A model generated the notes under the pieces. It did no database searches and was not told where the DNA came from. It saw only the letters and a list, made by a program, of their open reading frames with translations. Positions 1 through 6,222 of a DNA stretch of 10,404 nucleotides are shown one piece after another. The position numbers and the translations under genes are program-made. The stretch is taken from assembly GCA_002403895.1 (NCBI GenBank), contig DHIQ01000241.1, positions 1 through 10,404 on the forward strand, read 5' to 3'. Source of the stretch: Candidatus Neomicrothrix sp. UBA4742. GTDB lineage: Bacteria; Actinomycetota; Acidimicrobiia; Acidimicrobiales; Acidimicrobilacustridaceae. The first letter of the stretch is position 1, and each line of letters begins with the position of its first letter.

Positions 1-357
1 AAGGTCGACCGCTCGGCCGCCTACGCCGCCCGGTGGGTGGCCAAGAACGTCGTCGCTGCTGGCGCCGCCGATCGGTGTGAGGTCCAGGTGGCCTACGCCA
101 TCGGCGTGGCCCATCCGGTGTCGGTCATGGTGGAGACGTTCGGGACCGAGACCGTCGACAACACGAAGATCATCGAGGCCGTGACCCAGGTGTTCGACCT
201 GCGCCCGGCGGCCATCCTGCGTGACCTCGACCTGCGCCGACCCATCTACAAGCGGACCGCGGCCTACGGCCACTTCGGTCGCAAGCCCACCGATGGTGGG
301 TTCACCTGGGAACACACCGACCGCGTCGACGCCCTCAAGTCGGCCCTGGGCCTCTGA
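1..357 (+). CDS. metK: S-adenosylmethionine synthase, C-terminal part (5' end outside window)
   Basis: MetK makes S-adenosylmethionine from methionine and ATP in the cytoplasm, the methyl donor used by three methyltransferases encoded further along this window. Only the last 118 residues are present. The reading frame is open from base 1 and the family sequence starts there ([16 protein letters not shown]), so the gene begins upstream; the GTG at 37 is an internal valine. Family segments visible in order are the [11 protein letters not shown] stretch, the [17 protein letters not shown] strand, and near the end the strongly conserved [13 protein letters not shown] block. The C-terminus (ALKSALGL) is of normal length, so the gene looks intact. 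It is followed by a 104-nt gap before priA on the same strand, an order known from other actinobacteria. Confidence 0.97.
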   Translation, partial: KVDRSAAYAARWVAKNVVAAGAADRCEVQVAYAIGVAHPVSVMVETFGTETVDNTKIIEAVTQVFDLRPAAILRDLDLRRPIYKRTAAYGHFGRKPTDGGFTWEHTDRVDALKSALGL

Positions 358-386
358 CCCTTCCCTTCCCGCCGCCCGCCGGACCC

Positions 387-414
387 GCCCGGGAACCGGA
401 GTCGGCGCCCGGGC
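387..414 (+). other. GC-rich stem-loop between metK and priA
   Basis: GCCCGGG (387-393) and CCCGGGC (408-414) are perfectly complementary and enclose a 14-nt loop, beginning 30 nt after the metK stop. No T-tract follows, so this is not a canonical intrinsic terminator. It may act as a 3'-end structure for the metK transcript, or be a by-product of extreme GC content. The surrounding frame is also open and proline-rich in phase with priA. Confidence 0.3.
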
Positions 415-461
415 CCCCACCCGAGCCCGAGCGGCCGGCGCCTGACGCTGGCCCGTTCCGG

Positions 462-2219
462 GTGGTGCGGGTGTTGCCGGATCAGCCGGCCATCAACAAG
501 CCGTTCGACTACCTGGTCCCCGAAGTTCTTGGTGACCAGGTGCGCGTCGGGAGTCAGGTGCGGATCGCCCTCCACGGACGTCGGGTGGGCGGTTGGGTGG
601 TCGACGACGGCGTCGAGCCACCATCGGGCGTGGAGCTGCGGCCGCTGGCCAAGGTGACCGGGTGGGGGCCATCGAGCGAACTGATCGATCTGGCCCGATG
701 GGCGGCCTGGCGCTGGGCCGGGCGCCCGGCCCAGTTCCTGCGCACGGCGTCGGCCGACGGGGCGGTGCGAGCGCTCCCGGCCCCGGGCCGGACGGGCCCT
801 CCGGTCCACACCCCGGGCGACGAGCTGGTGGCCGAGGCGCTCGGCCACCCGCGGGCCGTCCTGCGCCTACCTCCGGCCGCCGATCGCTACCCGGTGGCGT
901 TGGCCGCGGCCGCCCGCGGCCACGCGCTCATCCTGGTGCCGTCGATCAGCGGGGCCCGTCACCTGGGTTTGCGGCTACGTCGCGCCGGCCTGTCGGTGGC
1001 CATCCTGCCGCGGGACTGGGCCCAGGCCCGAGCCGGGGCGGTGGTGGTGGGGAGCCGGGCGGCGGCTTGGGGACCGGTTGAAGACCTGGCTGCGGTGGTC
1101 GTGTTCGACGAGCACGACGAGTCCTGGCAACAGGAGCAGGCCCCCACTTGGCATGCCCGCGATGTGGCCGTCGAGCGGGCCCGGCGGGCGGGCGTGCCCT
1201 GTGTCCTGGTGTCACCCATGCCGTCGTTGGAGGCATTGAGCTGGGGGCAGTTGGTGGCGCCGTCGAGGGCCGCCGAACGCGACGGCTGGCCGGTGGTGGA
1301 TGTGGTCGATCGCCGTGACGACGATCCCACTCGCAGTGGGCTGTTCTCCGACCGGCTGGTGACCGCCCTGCGCTCGGGGGGCCGAGTCGTCTGTGTGCTG
1401 AACCGTACGGGCCGGTCGCGCCTGCTGGCGTGCGCGGTGTGTGGGGAGACGGCCCGGTGCGAGCGGTGCGACGCCGCCGTGGTGCTCACCGACGACCGCC
1501 AGTTCGAGTGCCGTAGGTGCGGGACCACCCGACCCCCCACGTGCCTGGCGTGTGGCGGAACCGCGTTCAAGAACCTGCGGGCAGGGGTCACCCGCGTGCG
1601 CGAGGAGTTGGAGGCGCTGGCCCGGGAGCCGGTGGTCGAGGTAACCAAGGCCGGCGGAGGGCCTTCGGCGGTGCGGGGAGCGGAGGGCGCCGCCGTCGGT
1701 GACGCCCGCATCTACGTCGGTACCGAAGCGGCCCTCCACCAAATCGATTCGGCCGATGTGGTGGCCTTCCTCGACTTCGACCAGGAGTTGCTCGCCCCTC
1801 GCTACCGCGCCGCCGAGGAGGCCCTGGCCCTGCTGGTGCGGGCCGCTCGGCTGGTGGGTGGCCGCCGGGGTGGGGGGCGCATCTTGATCCAGACCCGCCT
1901 GCCCCACCACGAGGTGGTGCAGGCCGCCCTGCTGGGCGATCCCGCCCGGGTCACCGCCGCCGAGGCGGAGCGGCGGGCGCTGCTGCGCTTCCCTCCGGCA
2001 GCGGCAATGGCCACCGTCTCGGGACCGTCCGCCCCGGCATTCATCGAGCGGCTGGAGGCCACCATCGCCGCCGGTCCCGGCGGGGTCGAGGTGCTGGGTC
2101 CCAGTGAGGACCAATGGCTGGTGCGGGCCGCCGCTCACAACGCCCTGCTGGACGCCCTGGCCGACACCGAACGTCCCTCAGGGCGTCTCCGGATCGTCGT
2201 CGACCCGCTCCGCCTCTGA
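462..2219 (+). CDS. priA: Primosomal protein N' (PriA), helicase motifs degenerate
   Basis: PriA recognises stalled or collapsed replication forks and starts reassembly of the replisome. The 585-residue product is clearly shorter than the roughly 730 residues of E. coli PriA. In order: the N-terminal DNA-binding domain (INKPFDYLVP, 11-20); a region where the helicase core should be, with no GxGKT-type Walker A (positions 131-142 read RAVLRLPPAADR) but a DEHD remnant of motif II at 216-219; an intact zinc-binding module with eight cysteines (324, 327, 333, 336, 350, 353, 361, 364); and the C-terminal part with VGTEAAL (419-425) and LDFDQELLAPRYRA (437-450). Actinobacterial PriA proteins as a group are considered unlikely to be active helicases, so this is a family trait rather than a broken gene. 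The start is GTG 462 (or GTG 465); no ATG, GTG or TTG lies upstream in the open frame and no Shine-Dalgarno is obvious. Its 3' end overlaps the convergent SpoU gene by 42 bp. Confidence 0.93.
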   Translation: MVRVLPDQPAINKPFDYLVPEVLGDQVRVGSQVRIALHGRRVGGWVVDDGVEPPSGVELRPLAKVTGWGPSSELIDLARWAAWRWAGRPAQFLRTASADGAVRALPAPGRTGPPVHTPGDELVAEALGHPRAVLRLPPAADRYPVALAAAARGHALILVPSISGARHLGLRLRRAGLSVAILPRDWAQARAGAVVVGSRAAAWGPVEDLAAVVVFDEHDESWQQEQAPTWHARDVAVERARRAGVPCVLVSPMPSLEALSWGQLVAPSRAAERDGWPVVDVVDRRDDDPTRSGLFSDRLVTALRSGGRVVCVLNRTGRSRLLACAVCGETARCERCDAAVVLTDDRQFECRRCGTTRPPTCLACGGTAFKNLRAGVTRVREELEALAREPVVEVTKAGGGPSAVRGAEGAAVGDARIYVGTEAALHQIDSADVVAFLDFDQELLAPRYRAAEEALALLVRAARLVGGRRGGGRILIQTRLPHHEVVQAALLGDPARVTAAEAERRALLRFPPAAAMATVSGPSAPAFIERLEATIAAGPGGVEVLGPSEDQWLVRAAAHNALLDALADTERPSGRLRIVVDPLRL

Positions 2220-2756
2220 CCGCTGCACCCGTGAGGTCGTCCAGCCCTGACGGCGGGCCTCGTACAGGGCGATCGAGGCGGCGGTGGCCACGTTGAGCGA
2301 GCCGATGGCCCCGACCTGGGGGAGGTAGACCAGGTCGTCGCACAGGGCGAGGCACGCCTTGGACAGTCCCCGGTCCTCGTGACCCACGGCCAGGCACGCG
2401 TCGGTGGTCAGCGACAGCTCGTGCATGGGTACGGCACCCGTGGCCAGCTCGACGCCCACCAGGCGGTACCCCTGCGCCTTGACTTGGTCGGCCGCCTCCT
2501 CGATGGTCTCGCACACCGTCCACGTGAGGAACCGTTGGGAGCCGAGCGCCGTCTTCTGTGTCTTGTTGTGGTGAGGTGATTCCGTGGCTCCCACCATCCA
2601 AAGGTGGTCGACTCGGAAGGCGGCCGCGCTGCGCAGGATCGACCCCACGTTGTACGGGGTCTGCACGCTGTCGAGCAGCAGGGCCAGGCGGCCCTCGGTG
2701 CGCCGTCGCCACTCCCGATGGAGGCGCTTGAGCTCGGTCCCGGTCAGCGTGGCCAT
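2178..2756 (-). CDS. SpoU/TrmH-family RNA 2'-O-methyltransferase
   Basis: A 192-residue SPOUT-class (trefoil-knot) enzyme predicted to transfer a methyl group from S-adenosylmethionine to a ribose 2'-OH in tRNA or rRNA. All three SpoU motifs are visible: motif 1 around 28-49 (DSVQTPYNVGSILRSAAAF), motif 2 at 122-132 (LAVGHEDRGLS), and motif 3 at 146-166 (PQVGAIGSLNVATAASIALY), which forms the SAM-binding knot. The length fits a bare catalytic domain without the N-terminal substrate-binding domain of RlmB-type enzymes, so a tRNA target (TrmH- or TrmL-like) is possible, but the substrate cannot be read from sequence. The start is ATG at 2756, overlapping the upstream methyltransferase stop as TGATG, with a weak GGGGA 7 nt upstream, so translation is probably coupled. 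The last 42 bp overlap the 3' end of priA on the opposite strand. Confidence 0.92.
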   Translation of the reverse strand: MATLTGTELKRLHREWRRRTEGRLALLLDSVQTPYNVGSILRSAAAFRVDHLWMVGATESPHHNKTQKTALGSQRFLTWTVCETIEEAADQVKAQGYRLVGVELATGAVPMHELSLTTDACLAVGHEDRGLSKACLALCDDLVYLPQVGAIGSLNVATAASIALYEARRQGWTTSRVQRSEAERVDDDPETP

Positions 2757-3397
2757 CAGGCTGTCCCCGGTTGGCTCACGGTGAGGATCCGGTAGCCGGA
2801 CCGGGACGCCAGGCGGGTCGTGGGCCAGCCCGCCTCGGTCAGCCACCGAGCCAGGGAATCCGATCCCAGGTGCTTCTGGATGACGAGATGGGCGACACCG
2901 CCGGGGGCGAGGAGGGCCAACCAGCCGGCCAGCAACTGGTGGAGGGCGGGCTTGCCGATGTGGATCGGCGGGTTGGAGTAGATGGCGGCGAAGCGCACCT
3001 CGGGGGCAAGCCCGTTGGCTGCGGCCGCCTCGGGCGTGGCACCGGCGATGGCCCGCACGTTGCTCCGGCCCAGGGCCCGGGCGTTCTCGGCGCACAGCGC
3101 CACCGCTCGCTCGTTGACATCCACGGCCCACAGCGTCGCGGCTGGAGAGCGGTGGGCGAGGGTGAGGGCGATAGGTCCGTAGCCGCAGCCCAGGTCCAGC
3201 AGATCGCCGGTTGGCGGTGGGTCCGGCGCCTCCAACAACAGCAATTTCGTGCCGGCATCCACCCGGTCCCCGCTGAACACGCCGGAGTCGGTCACCAGTT
3301 CCATGGACACGTCCGGGAGCGTGAGCCGTACGGTCCGCCGGCGCGACGCCACGGTCGGCTCTGGTTCGAAGTACTGCCCGGGGGTCGTGCCATCCAC
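2756..3397 (-). CDS. Class I SAM-dependent methyltransferase, RsmC-like (MTS domain)
   Basis: A 213-residue Rossmann-fold methyltransferase with one MTS domain, resembling the C-terminal half of RsmC, which modifies a guanine N2 in 16S rRNA; E. coli RsmC is a two-domain protein of about 340 residues. Visible elements: YFEPEPTVASR near the N-terminus (9-19), the QYFE-type opening typical of the short family; VFSGDRVDAGTKLLL (40-54); SAM-binding motif I DLLDLGCGYGPIAL (65-78); an acidic residue ending strand 2 (AVDVNERAV, 91-99); and the catalytic NPP motif in SNPPIHIGK (141-149), which marks N-methylation of a base. The frame stays open far upstream through antisense def and fmt, but homology begins at GTG 3397, which also has a -10 box 7 nt upstream. 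It heads the unit with the SpoU gene. Its substrate (rRNA or other) is not certain. Confidence 0.87.
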   Translation of the reverse strand: MDGTTPGQYFEPEPTVASRRRTVRLTLPDVSMELVTDSGVFSGDRVDAGTKLLLLEAPDPPPTGDLLDLGCGYGPIALTLAHRSPAATLWAVDVNERAVALCAENARALGRSNVRAIAGATPEAAAANGLAPEVRFAAIYSNPPIHIGKPALHQLLAGWLALLAPGGVAHLVIQKHLGSDSLARWLTEAGWPTTRLASRSGYRILTVSQPGTA

Positions 3398-3404
3398 CGC
3401 CCCG

Positions 3405-3410
3405 ACGCTA
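3405..3410 (-). promoter_or_regulatory. -10 box of a predicted leaderless promoter for the RsmC-like gene
   Basis: On the minus strand TAGCGT fits the TANNNT consensus of the main actinobacterial sigma factor and is followed by 7 nt (CGGGGCG) and the GTG start. Transcription beginning 6-7 nt after a -10 box would start at or next to the start codon, giving a leaderless mRNA. No Shine-Dalgarno is present and no clear -35 is seen. The box shares its TA (3409-3410) with the oppositely oriented def box. Confidence 0.55.
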
Positions 3411-3414
3411 CCCT
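3409..3414 (+). promoter_or_regulatory. -10 box of a predicted leaderless promoter for def
   Basis: TACCCT matches TANNNT and stands 7 nt (TGACGCC) before the def ATG at 3422. There is no Shine-Dalgarno, so def would be read from a leaderless transcript. The spacing is the same as on the opposite strand for the divergent methyltransferase. No convincing -35 hexamer is visible 16-18 nt upstream, where the sequence is already methyltransferase coding DNA. Confidence 0.55.
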
Positions 3415-3421
3415 TGACGCC

Positions 3422-3961
3422 ATGGCTCCCTACACCATCCGGGTGTTCGGCGACCCCGTGCTCAAGCAGCGGGCGACCGAGATCGACAACATCGACGGCG
3501 CGCTGGCCCGCCTGGCCGAGGACATGCTCACCACCATGTACGACGCACCCGGCCTGGGGCTGGCCGCCCCCCAGGTGGGAGTGCAGAAGCGCCTCTTCGT
3601 CTACGACATCGACGACGAGCCCTCGGTGCTGGTCAACCCGGTGATCGAGGAGAGCCGCGGCGAGTGGACCTACCTCGAGGGCTGCCTGTCCGTGCCTGAC
3701 CTGAACTGGGAGATCATGCGCCCCAAGGAGATCCTGATCAGCGGCTACGACCTCGACGGCAACGAGGTCGAGATCGAGGCCGACGAGTTGCTGGCCCGCC
3801 TGTTCCAACACGAGCTGGACCATCTCGACGGCATCCTGTTGCTCGAGCACCTCGACGACGACCAGCGCAAAGAAGCCAAGAAGGCTCTGCGCCAACTGGT
3901 GACGGCTTCCCCTGACGAGCTCCAGCCGGCCGAGCGTGGCCTGGGCCTCCGCCTTCGCTAG
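3422..3961 (+). CDS. def: Peptide deformylase
   Basis: Removes the N-formyl group from the initiator methionine of nascent proteins, using a ferrous (or other divalent) metal. The 179-residue product has all three signature motifs: motif 1 GLGLAAPQVG (44-53, with the oxyanion-hole glutamine at 51), motif 2 EGCLSVP (86-92, metal-binding cysteine 88), and motif 3 HELDHLDG (130-137, metal ligands H130 and H134, catalytic E131). EGCLS with the HELDH form is typical of bacterial type I enzymes. The start is the ATG at 3422, supported by homology from the first residues (APYTIRVFGDPVLKQ) and by the -10 box 7 nt upstream; the open frame continues further upstream only as antisense of the methyltransferase. 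It is paired with fmt, which adds the formyl group this enzyme removes, 54 nt downstream. Confidence 0.98.
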   Translation: MAPYTIRVFGDPVLKQRATEIDNIDGALARLAEDMLTTMYDAPGLGLAAPQVGVQKRLFVYDIDDEPSVLVNPVIEESRGEWTYLEGCLSVPDLNWEIMRPKEILISGYDLDGNEVEIEADELLARLFQHELDHLDGILLLEHLDDDQRKEAKKALRQLVTASPDELQPAERGLGLRLR

Positions 3962-3970
3962 TCGCCACCC

Positions 3971-3995
3971 CCGGCCCGCGCTCGGGCGCGGCCGG
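3971..3995 (+). other. Strong GC hairpin between def and fmt
   Basis: CCGGCCCGCGC (3971-3981) can pair with GCGCGGCCGG (3986-3995): ten base pairs with one bulged C, closed by a TCGG tetraloop. It starts 10 nt after the def stop. There is no T-run, so intrinsic termination would be inefficient, but a processing or attenuation site or 3'-end protection is plausible. It suggests def and fmt levels could be set separately despite their closeness. Confidence 0.45.
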
Positions 3996-4015
3996 CCCGG
4001 GATGACCCTGCGCTC

Positions 4016-4933
4016 ATGACCCCACCTCCTGCCGGCCGGCCTCGGCGGCTCGTCTACCTCGGCACGCCGGCCATGGCCGTCCCTCCGCTCGAGGCCCTCC
4101 ACGCCGCCGGCTTCGAAATCCCCCTGGTGGTGTCGCGGGCCGACGCCAAGCGCGGGCGGGGTGGCGCCCTGGTGCCCAGCCCGGTGAAGGCGGCCGCCCT
4201 CGAGCTGGGACTCCCGGTCACCGATCAGATCGACGACGTGTTGGGCCTGGGGCTCGACCCCGCTCTCGACCTCGGTGTGGTGGTGGCCTACGGCCGCATC
4301 ATCAAGCCGCGCCTGCTCGACGCGCTGGCCATGGTGAACCTGCACTTCTCGCTGCTGCCCCGATGGCGGGGTGCGGCGCCGGTCGAGCGGGCCATCTTGG
4401 CGGGCGACGAGCACACCGGGGTCTGCCTCATGGCGGTCGAGGAGGGGCTCGACACCGGCGGCGTGTACGCCCGTACGGAGGTTCCGGTCGGGCCCGACGA
4501 GACCGCGGTCGCGCTGCGCACGGTGCTCGTCGAGATCGGTACCGGCCTGCTCGTCGATCACCTCACCGTCGGTCTGGGCTTCGCCGAGCCCCAGGTGGGT
4601 GAACCCACCTATGCCGCCAAGATCGCCCCCGAGGAGCATCACCTCGAGTGGAGCGAACCGGCCGCCCAGGTCCACCGGCGGGTGCGGGTGGGCGATGCCT
4701 GGACCACGTTCCGTGGTCGCCGCCTGAAGGTGTGGCACACCACCATCCCGACGGACGCGGCCTCCGATGCGAGCGGGGATCTTTCCCCCGGCGCCTTGGA
4801 CAGCACCAGGGTCGGCACCGGCGATGGCGTGGTGGAGCTGGTGGAGGTGCAGCGGGAGGGAAAGGCCCGCCAGCCGGCGCAGGCCTGGTGCAACGGGGCC
4901 CGGCTACAACCGGGCGAGCGACTCGGCTCGTGA
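4016..4933 (+). CDS. fmt: Methionyl-tRNA formyltransferase
   Basis: Transfers a formyl group from 10-formyltetrahydrofolate to Met-tRNA-fMet, allowing formylated translation initiation. The 305-residue length is normal. The N-terminal Rossmann domain opens with RLVYLGTPAMAVPPLEAL (11-28), followed by the basic loop RADAKRGRGG (41-50) that in the family contacts the tRNA acceptor stem, then AYGRIIKP (91-98). The catalytic core is NLHFSLLPRWRGAAP (108-122), with N108 and H110, and D146 in EGLDTGGVY; these match the Asn/His/Asp triad of the family. The smaller C-terminal OB-like domain starts near TYAAKI (198-203) and contains AWTTFRGRRLKVW (228-240). The ATG at 4016 is chosen because homology begins directly after it; no Shine-Dalgarno is clear. 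The stop overlaps the rsmB start as GTGA, so the two are translationally coupled. Confidence 0.98.
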   Translation: MTPPPAGRPRRLVYLGTPAMAVPPLEALHAAGFEIPLVVSRADAKRGRGGALVPSPVKAAALELGLPVTDQIDDVLGLGLDPALDLGVVVAYGRIIKPRLLDALAMVNLHFSLLPRWRGAAPVERAILAGDEHTGVCLMAVEEGLDTGGVYARTEVPVGPDETAVALRTVLVEIGTGLLVDHLTVGLGFAEPQVGEPTYAAKIAPEEHHLEWSEPAAQVHRRVRVGDAWTTFRGRRLKVWHTTIPTDAASDASGDLSPGALDSTRVGTGDGVVELVEVQREGKARQPAQAWCNGARLQPGERLGS

Positions 4934-6183
4934 CCACCTCACCGTCGAATCGTCGCCGCCCGTCCGCTGAGCGCCGTCCCTCACGCGATTCTCGTCCCTC
5001 GGGCAACCGGGCCGGTCGCCGCGGGGGAGCACCGACCGGGGAGCAACCGAGCGGGGTCGCCGCTCGCCGGCTCGCCATCGAGGCGCTGGTACGCATCGAC
5101 ACCGAGGGTGCCTACGCCAACCTGGTCGTGCCCGCGTTGCTGGGTCGCTCCGAGCTGGACGAGCGCGACCGGGGCTTCGTGACCGAGCTGGTCTACGGCT
5201 CGACCCGCATGCGCCGGGCCTGCGACTGGCTGGTGGATCGCTATCTCCTGCGGGACCTCGACGCGCCGACCCGGGCCACCCTGCGCATCGGCGCCTACCA
5301 GCTCGTATTCCTGGAGACCCCGCCCCATGCCGCGGTCAGCGCCACGGTGGCCGCCGCGCCGTCGCGCTCGGGCGGGCTGGTGAACGCGGTGCTGCGCAAG
5401 GTGGCCAGCGGTCCCCGTGAGTGGCCCGACGAGGCGACCGGGCTGAGCTACCCGGACTGGATGATCGATCGTCTGCGCGCCGAACTCGGCCCCGACCAGG
5501 CTCGATTCGCCCTCGATTCGATGAACGAGCGGGCCACGTCAGTGGAGCGCGCCGATGGGTATCACCAGGATCTGGCCTCGCAATGGGCCGCCGCCGAGGT
5601 GGGGGCTGAGGCGGGGGAGCGGGTGCTGGATCTGTGCGCCGCGCCCGGAGGCAAGGCCACCGCCTTGCTGGCCACCGGCGCCCGGGTGGTCGCCGCCGAC
5701 CTGCGCCCGGCCCGGGTCGGCCTGATCAAGGCCAACGCCGCCCGCCTGGGAGGCGATTCACTGTCGGCGCTGGCCGCCGATGGTCGCCGGCCGCCGTTCC
5801 GGCCCGACAGCTTCGACCGGGTGCTGGTCGATGCCCCGTGTTCTGGCCTGGGGTCGTTGCGACGCCGACCCGACGCCCGCTGGCGCATCCAGCCCACCGA
5901 CGTGGACGAGCTGGCCACCCTGCAGCGCGACTTGCTCGAGGCGGGCGCCGCCCTGGTGCGCCCCGGTGGCACGCTGGTCTACAGCGTGTGCACCCTGACC
6001 ACGGCCGAGACGATCGCGGTCGATCAGTGGCTGGCGTCGACCCAGCCCGACTTCGAAGCGGTGCTGCCCCCGGGTGCGCCGTGGCAGCCGCACGGTCGCG
6101 GTGGCCTCCTGCTGCCCCAACCGGGCGATGCTCCTACCGGCCCCACCGATGGGATGTTCCTGCTGCGCCTCACGCGGCGCTAG
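4930..6183 (+). CDS. rsmB: 16S rRNA m5C967 methyltransferase (RsmB/Sun/Fmu), shortened
   Basis: Methylates C5 of a cytosine in 16S rRNA (C967 in E. coli) with S-adenosylmethionine. The 417-residue product has a basic disordered start (about 1-40), a NusB-like RNA-binding domain (about 41-165, with ALVRIDTEGAYAN, LVYGSTRMRR and LRIGAYQLVF), and a catalytic Rossmann domain: motif I VLDLCAAPGGKATALL (232-247), motif IV DAPCSGLGSLRRRPD (301-315, C304), and motif VI YSVCTL (351-356). C354 is the expected attacking cysteine and C304 the one that helps release product. Odd feature: the stretch that normally links the two domains (an LRVN-type RNA-binding subdomain of several dozen residues before the QDEAS box) is almost absent; MNERATSVERADGYHQDLAS runs directly into it. 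The usual STC before the catalytic Cys reads SVC. The start is GTG 4930, which overlaps the fmt stop by 4 nt. Confidence 0.95.
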   Translation: MTTSPSNRRRPSAERRPSRDSRPSGNRAGRRGGAPTGEQPSGVAARRLAIEALVRIDTEGAYANLVVPALLGRSELDERDRGFVTELVYGSTRMRRACDWLVDRYLLRDLDAPTRATLRIGAYQLVFLETPPHAAVSATVAAAPSRSGGLVNAVLRKVASGPREWPDEATGLSYPDWMIDRLRAELGPDQARFALDSMNERATSVERADGYHQDLASQWAAAEVGAEAGERVLDLCAAPGGKATALLATGARVVAADLRPARVGLIKANAARLGGDSLSALAADGRRPPFRPDSFDRVLVDAPCSGLGSLRRRPDARWRIQPTDVDELATLQRDLLEAGAALVRPGGTLVYSVCTLTTAETIAVDQWLASTQPDFEAVLPPGAPWQPHGRGGLLLPQPGDAPTGPTDGMFLLRLTRR

Positions 6184-6199
6184 GCACCGATTCGGTGCC
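6183..6199 (+). repeat. Perfect palindrome at the rsmB-mogA junction
   Basis: GGCACCGA (6183-6190) and TCGGTGCC (6192-6199) are exact reverse complements around one T, beginning on the last base of the rsmB stop codon. As RNA it can form a 7-bp stem with an ATT loop. An overlapping second hairpin, GGTGCC (6194-6199) with GGCGCC (6205-6210) allowing one G-U pair, shares the same spacer GATTC, so the region is a near-tandem repeat of an 11-nt unit. It could be a weak terminator for rsmB or a protein-binding site just upstream of the mogA -10 box. No T-tract follows. Confidence 0.5.
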
Positions 6200-6210
6200 G
6201 ATTCGGCGCC

Positions 6211-6216
6211 TAGTGT
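6211..6216 (+). promoter_or_regulatory. -10 box of a predicted leaderless promoter for mogA
   Basis: TAGTGT fits TANNNT and is separated from the mogA ATG (6223) by 6 nt (CGACCC). There is no Shine-Dalgarno. The geometry matches def and the RsmC-like gene. No convincing -35 is visible; the palindrome at 6183-6199 occupies roughly -23 to -40 relative to the expected start of transcription. Confidence 0.5.
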
Positions 6217-6222
6217 CGACCC

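Noticed and set aside
37..39. GTG at 37 as the start of metK
   Set aside because: MetK family sequence ([11 protein letters not shown]) continues to base 1, so the true start is outside the window.
264..848. A 194-codon minus-strand open frame across the metK-priA gap
   Set aside because: Low-complexity Arg/Pro/Gly composition typical of antisense GC-rich frames; it overlaps both real genes.
2756..4738. A 660-codon open frame on the minus strand ending with the RsmC-like methyltransferase
   Set aside because: Only the last 213 codons show family sequence; the rest lies antisense to def and fmt, which are unambiguous, and results from the scarcity of stop codons in GC-rich DNA.
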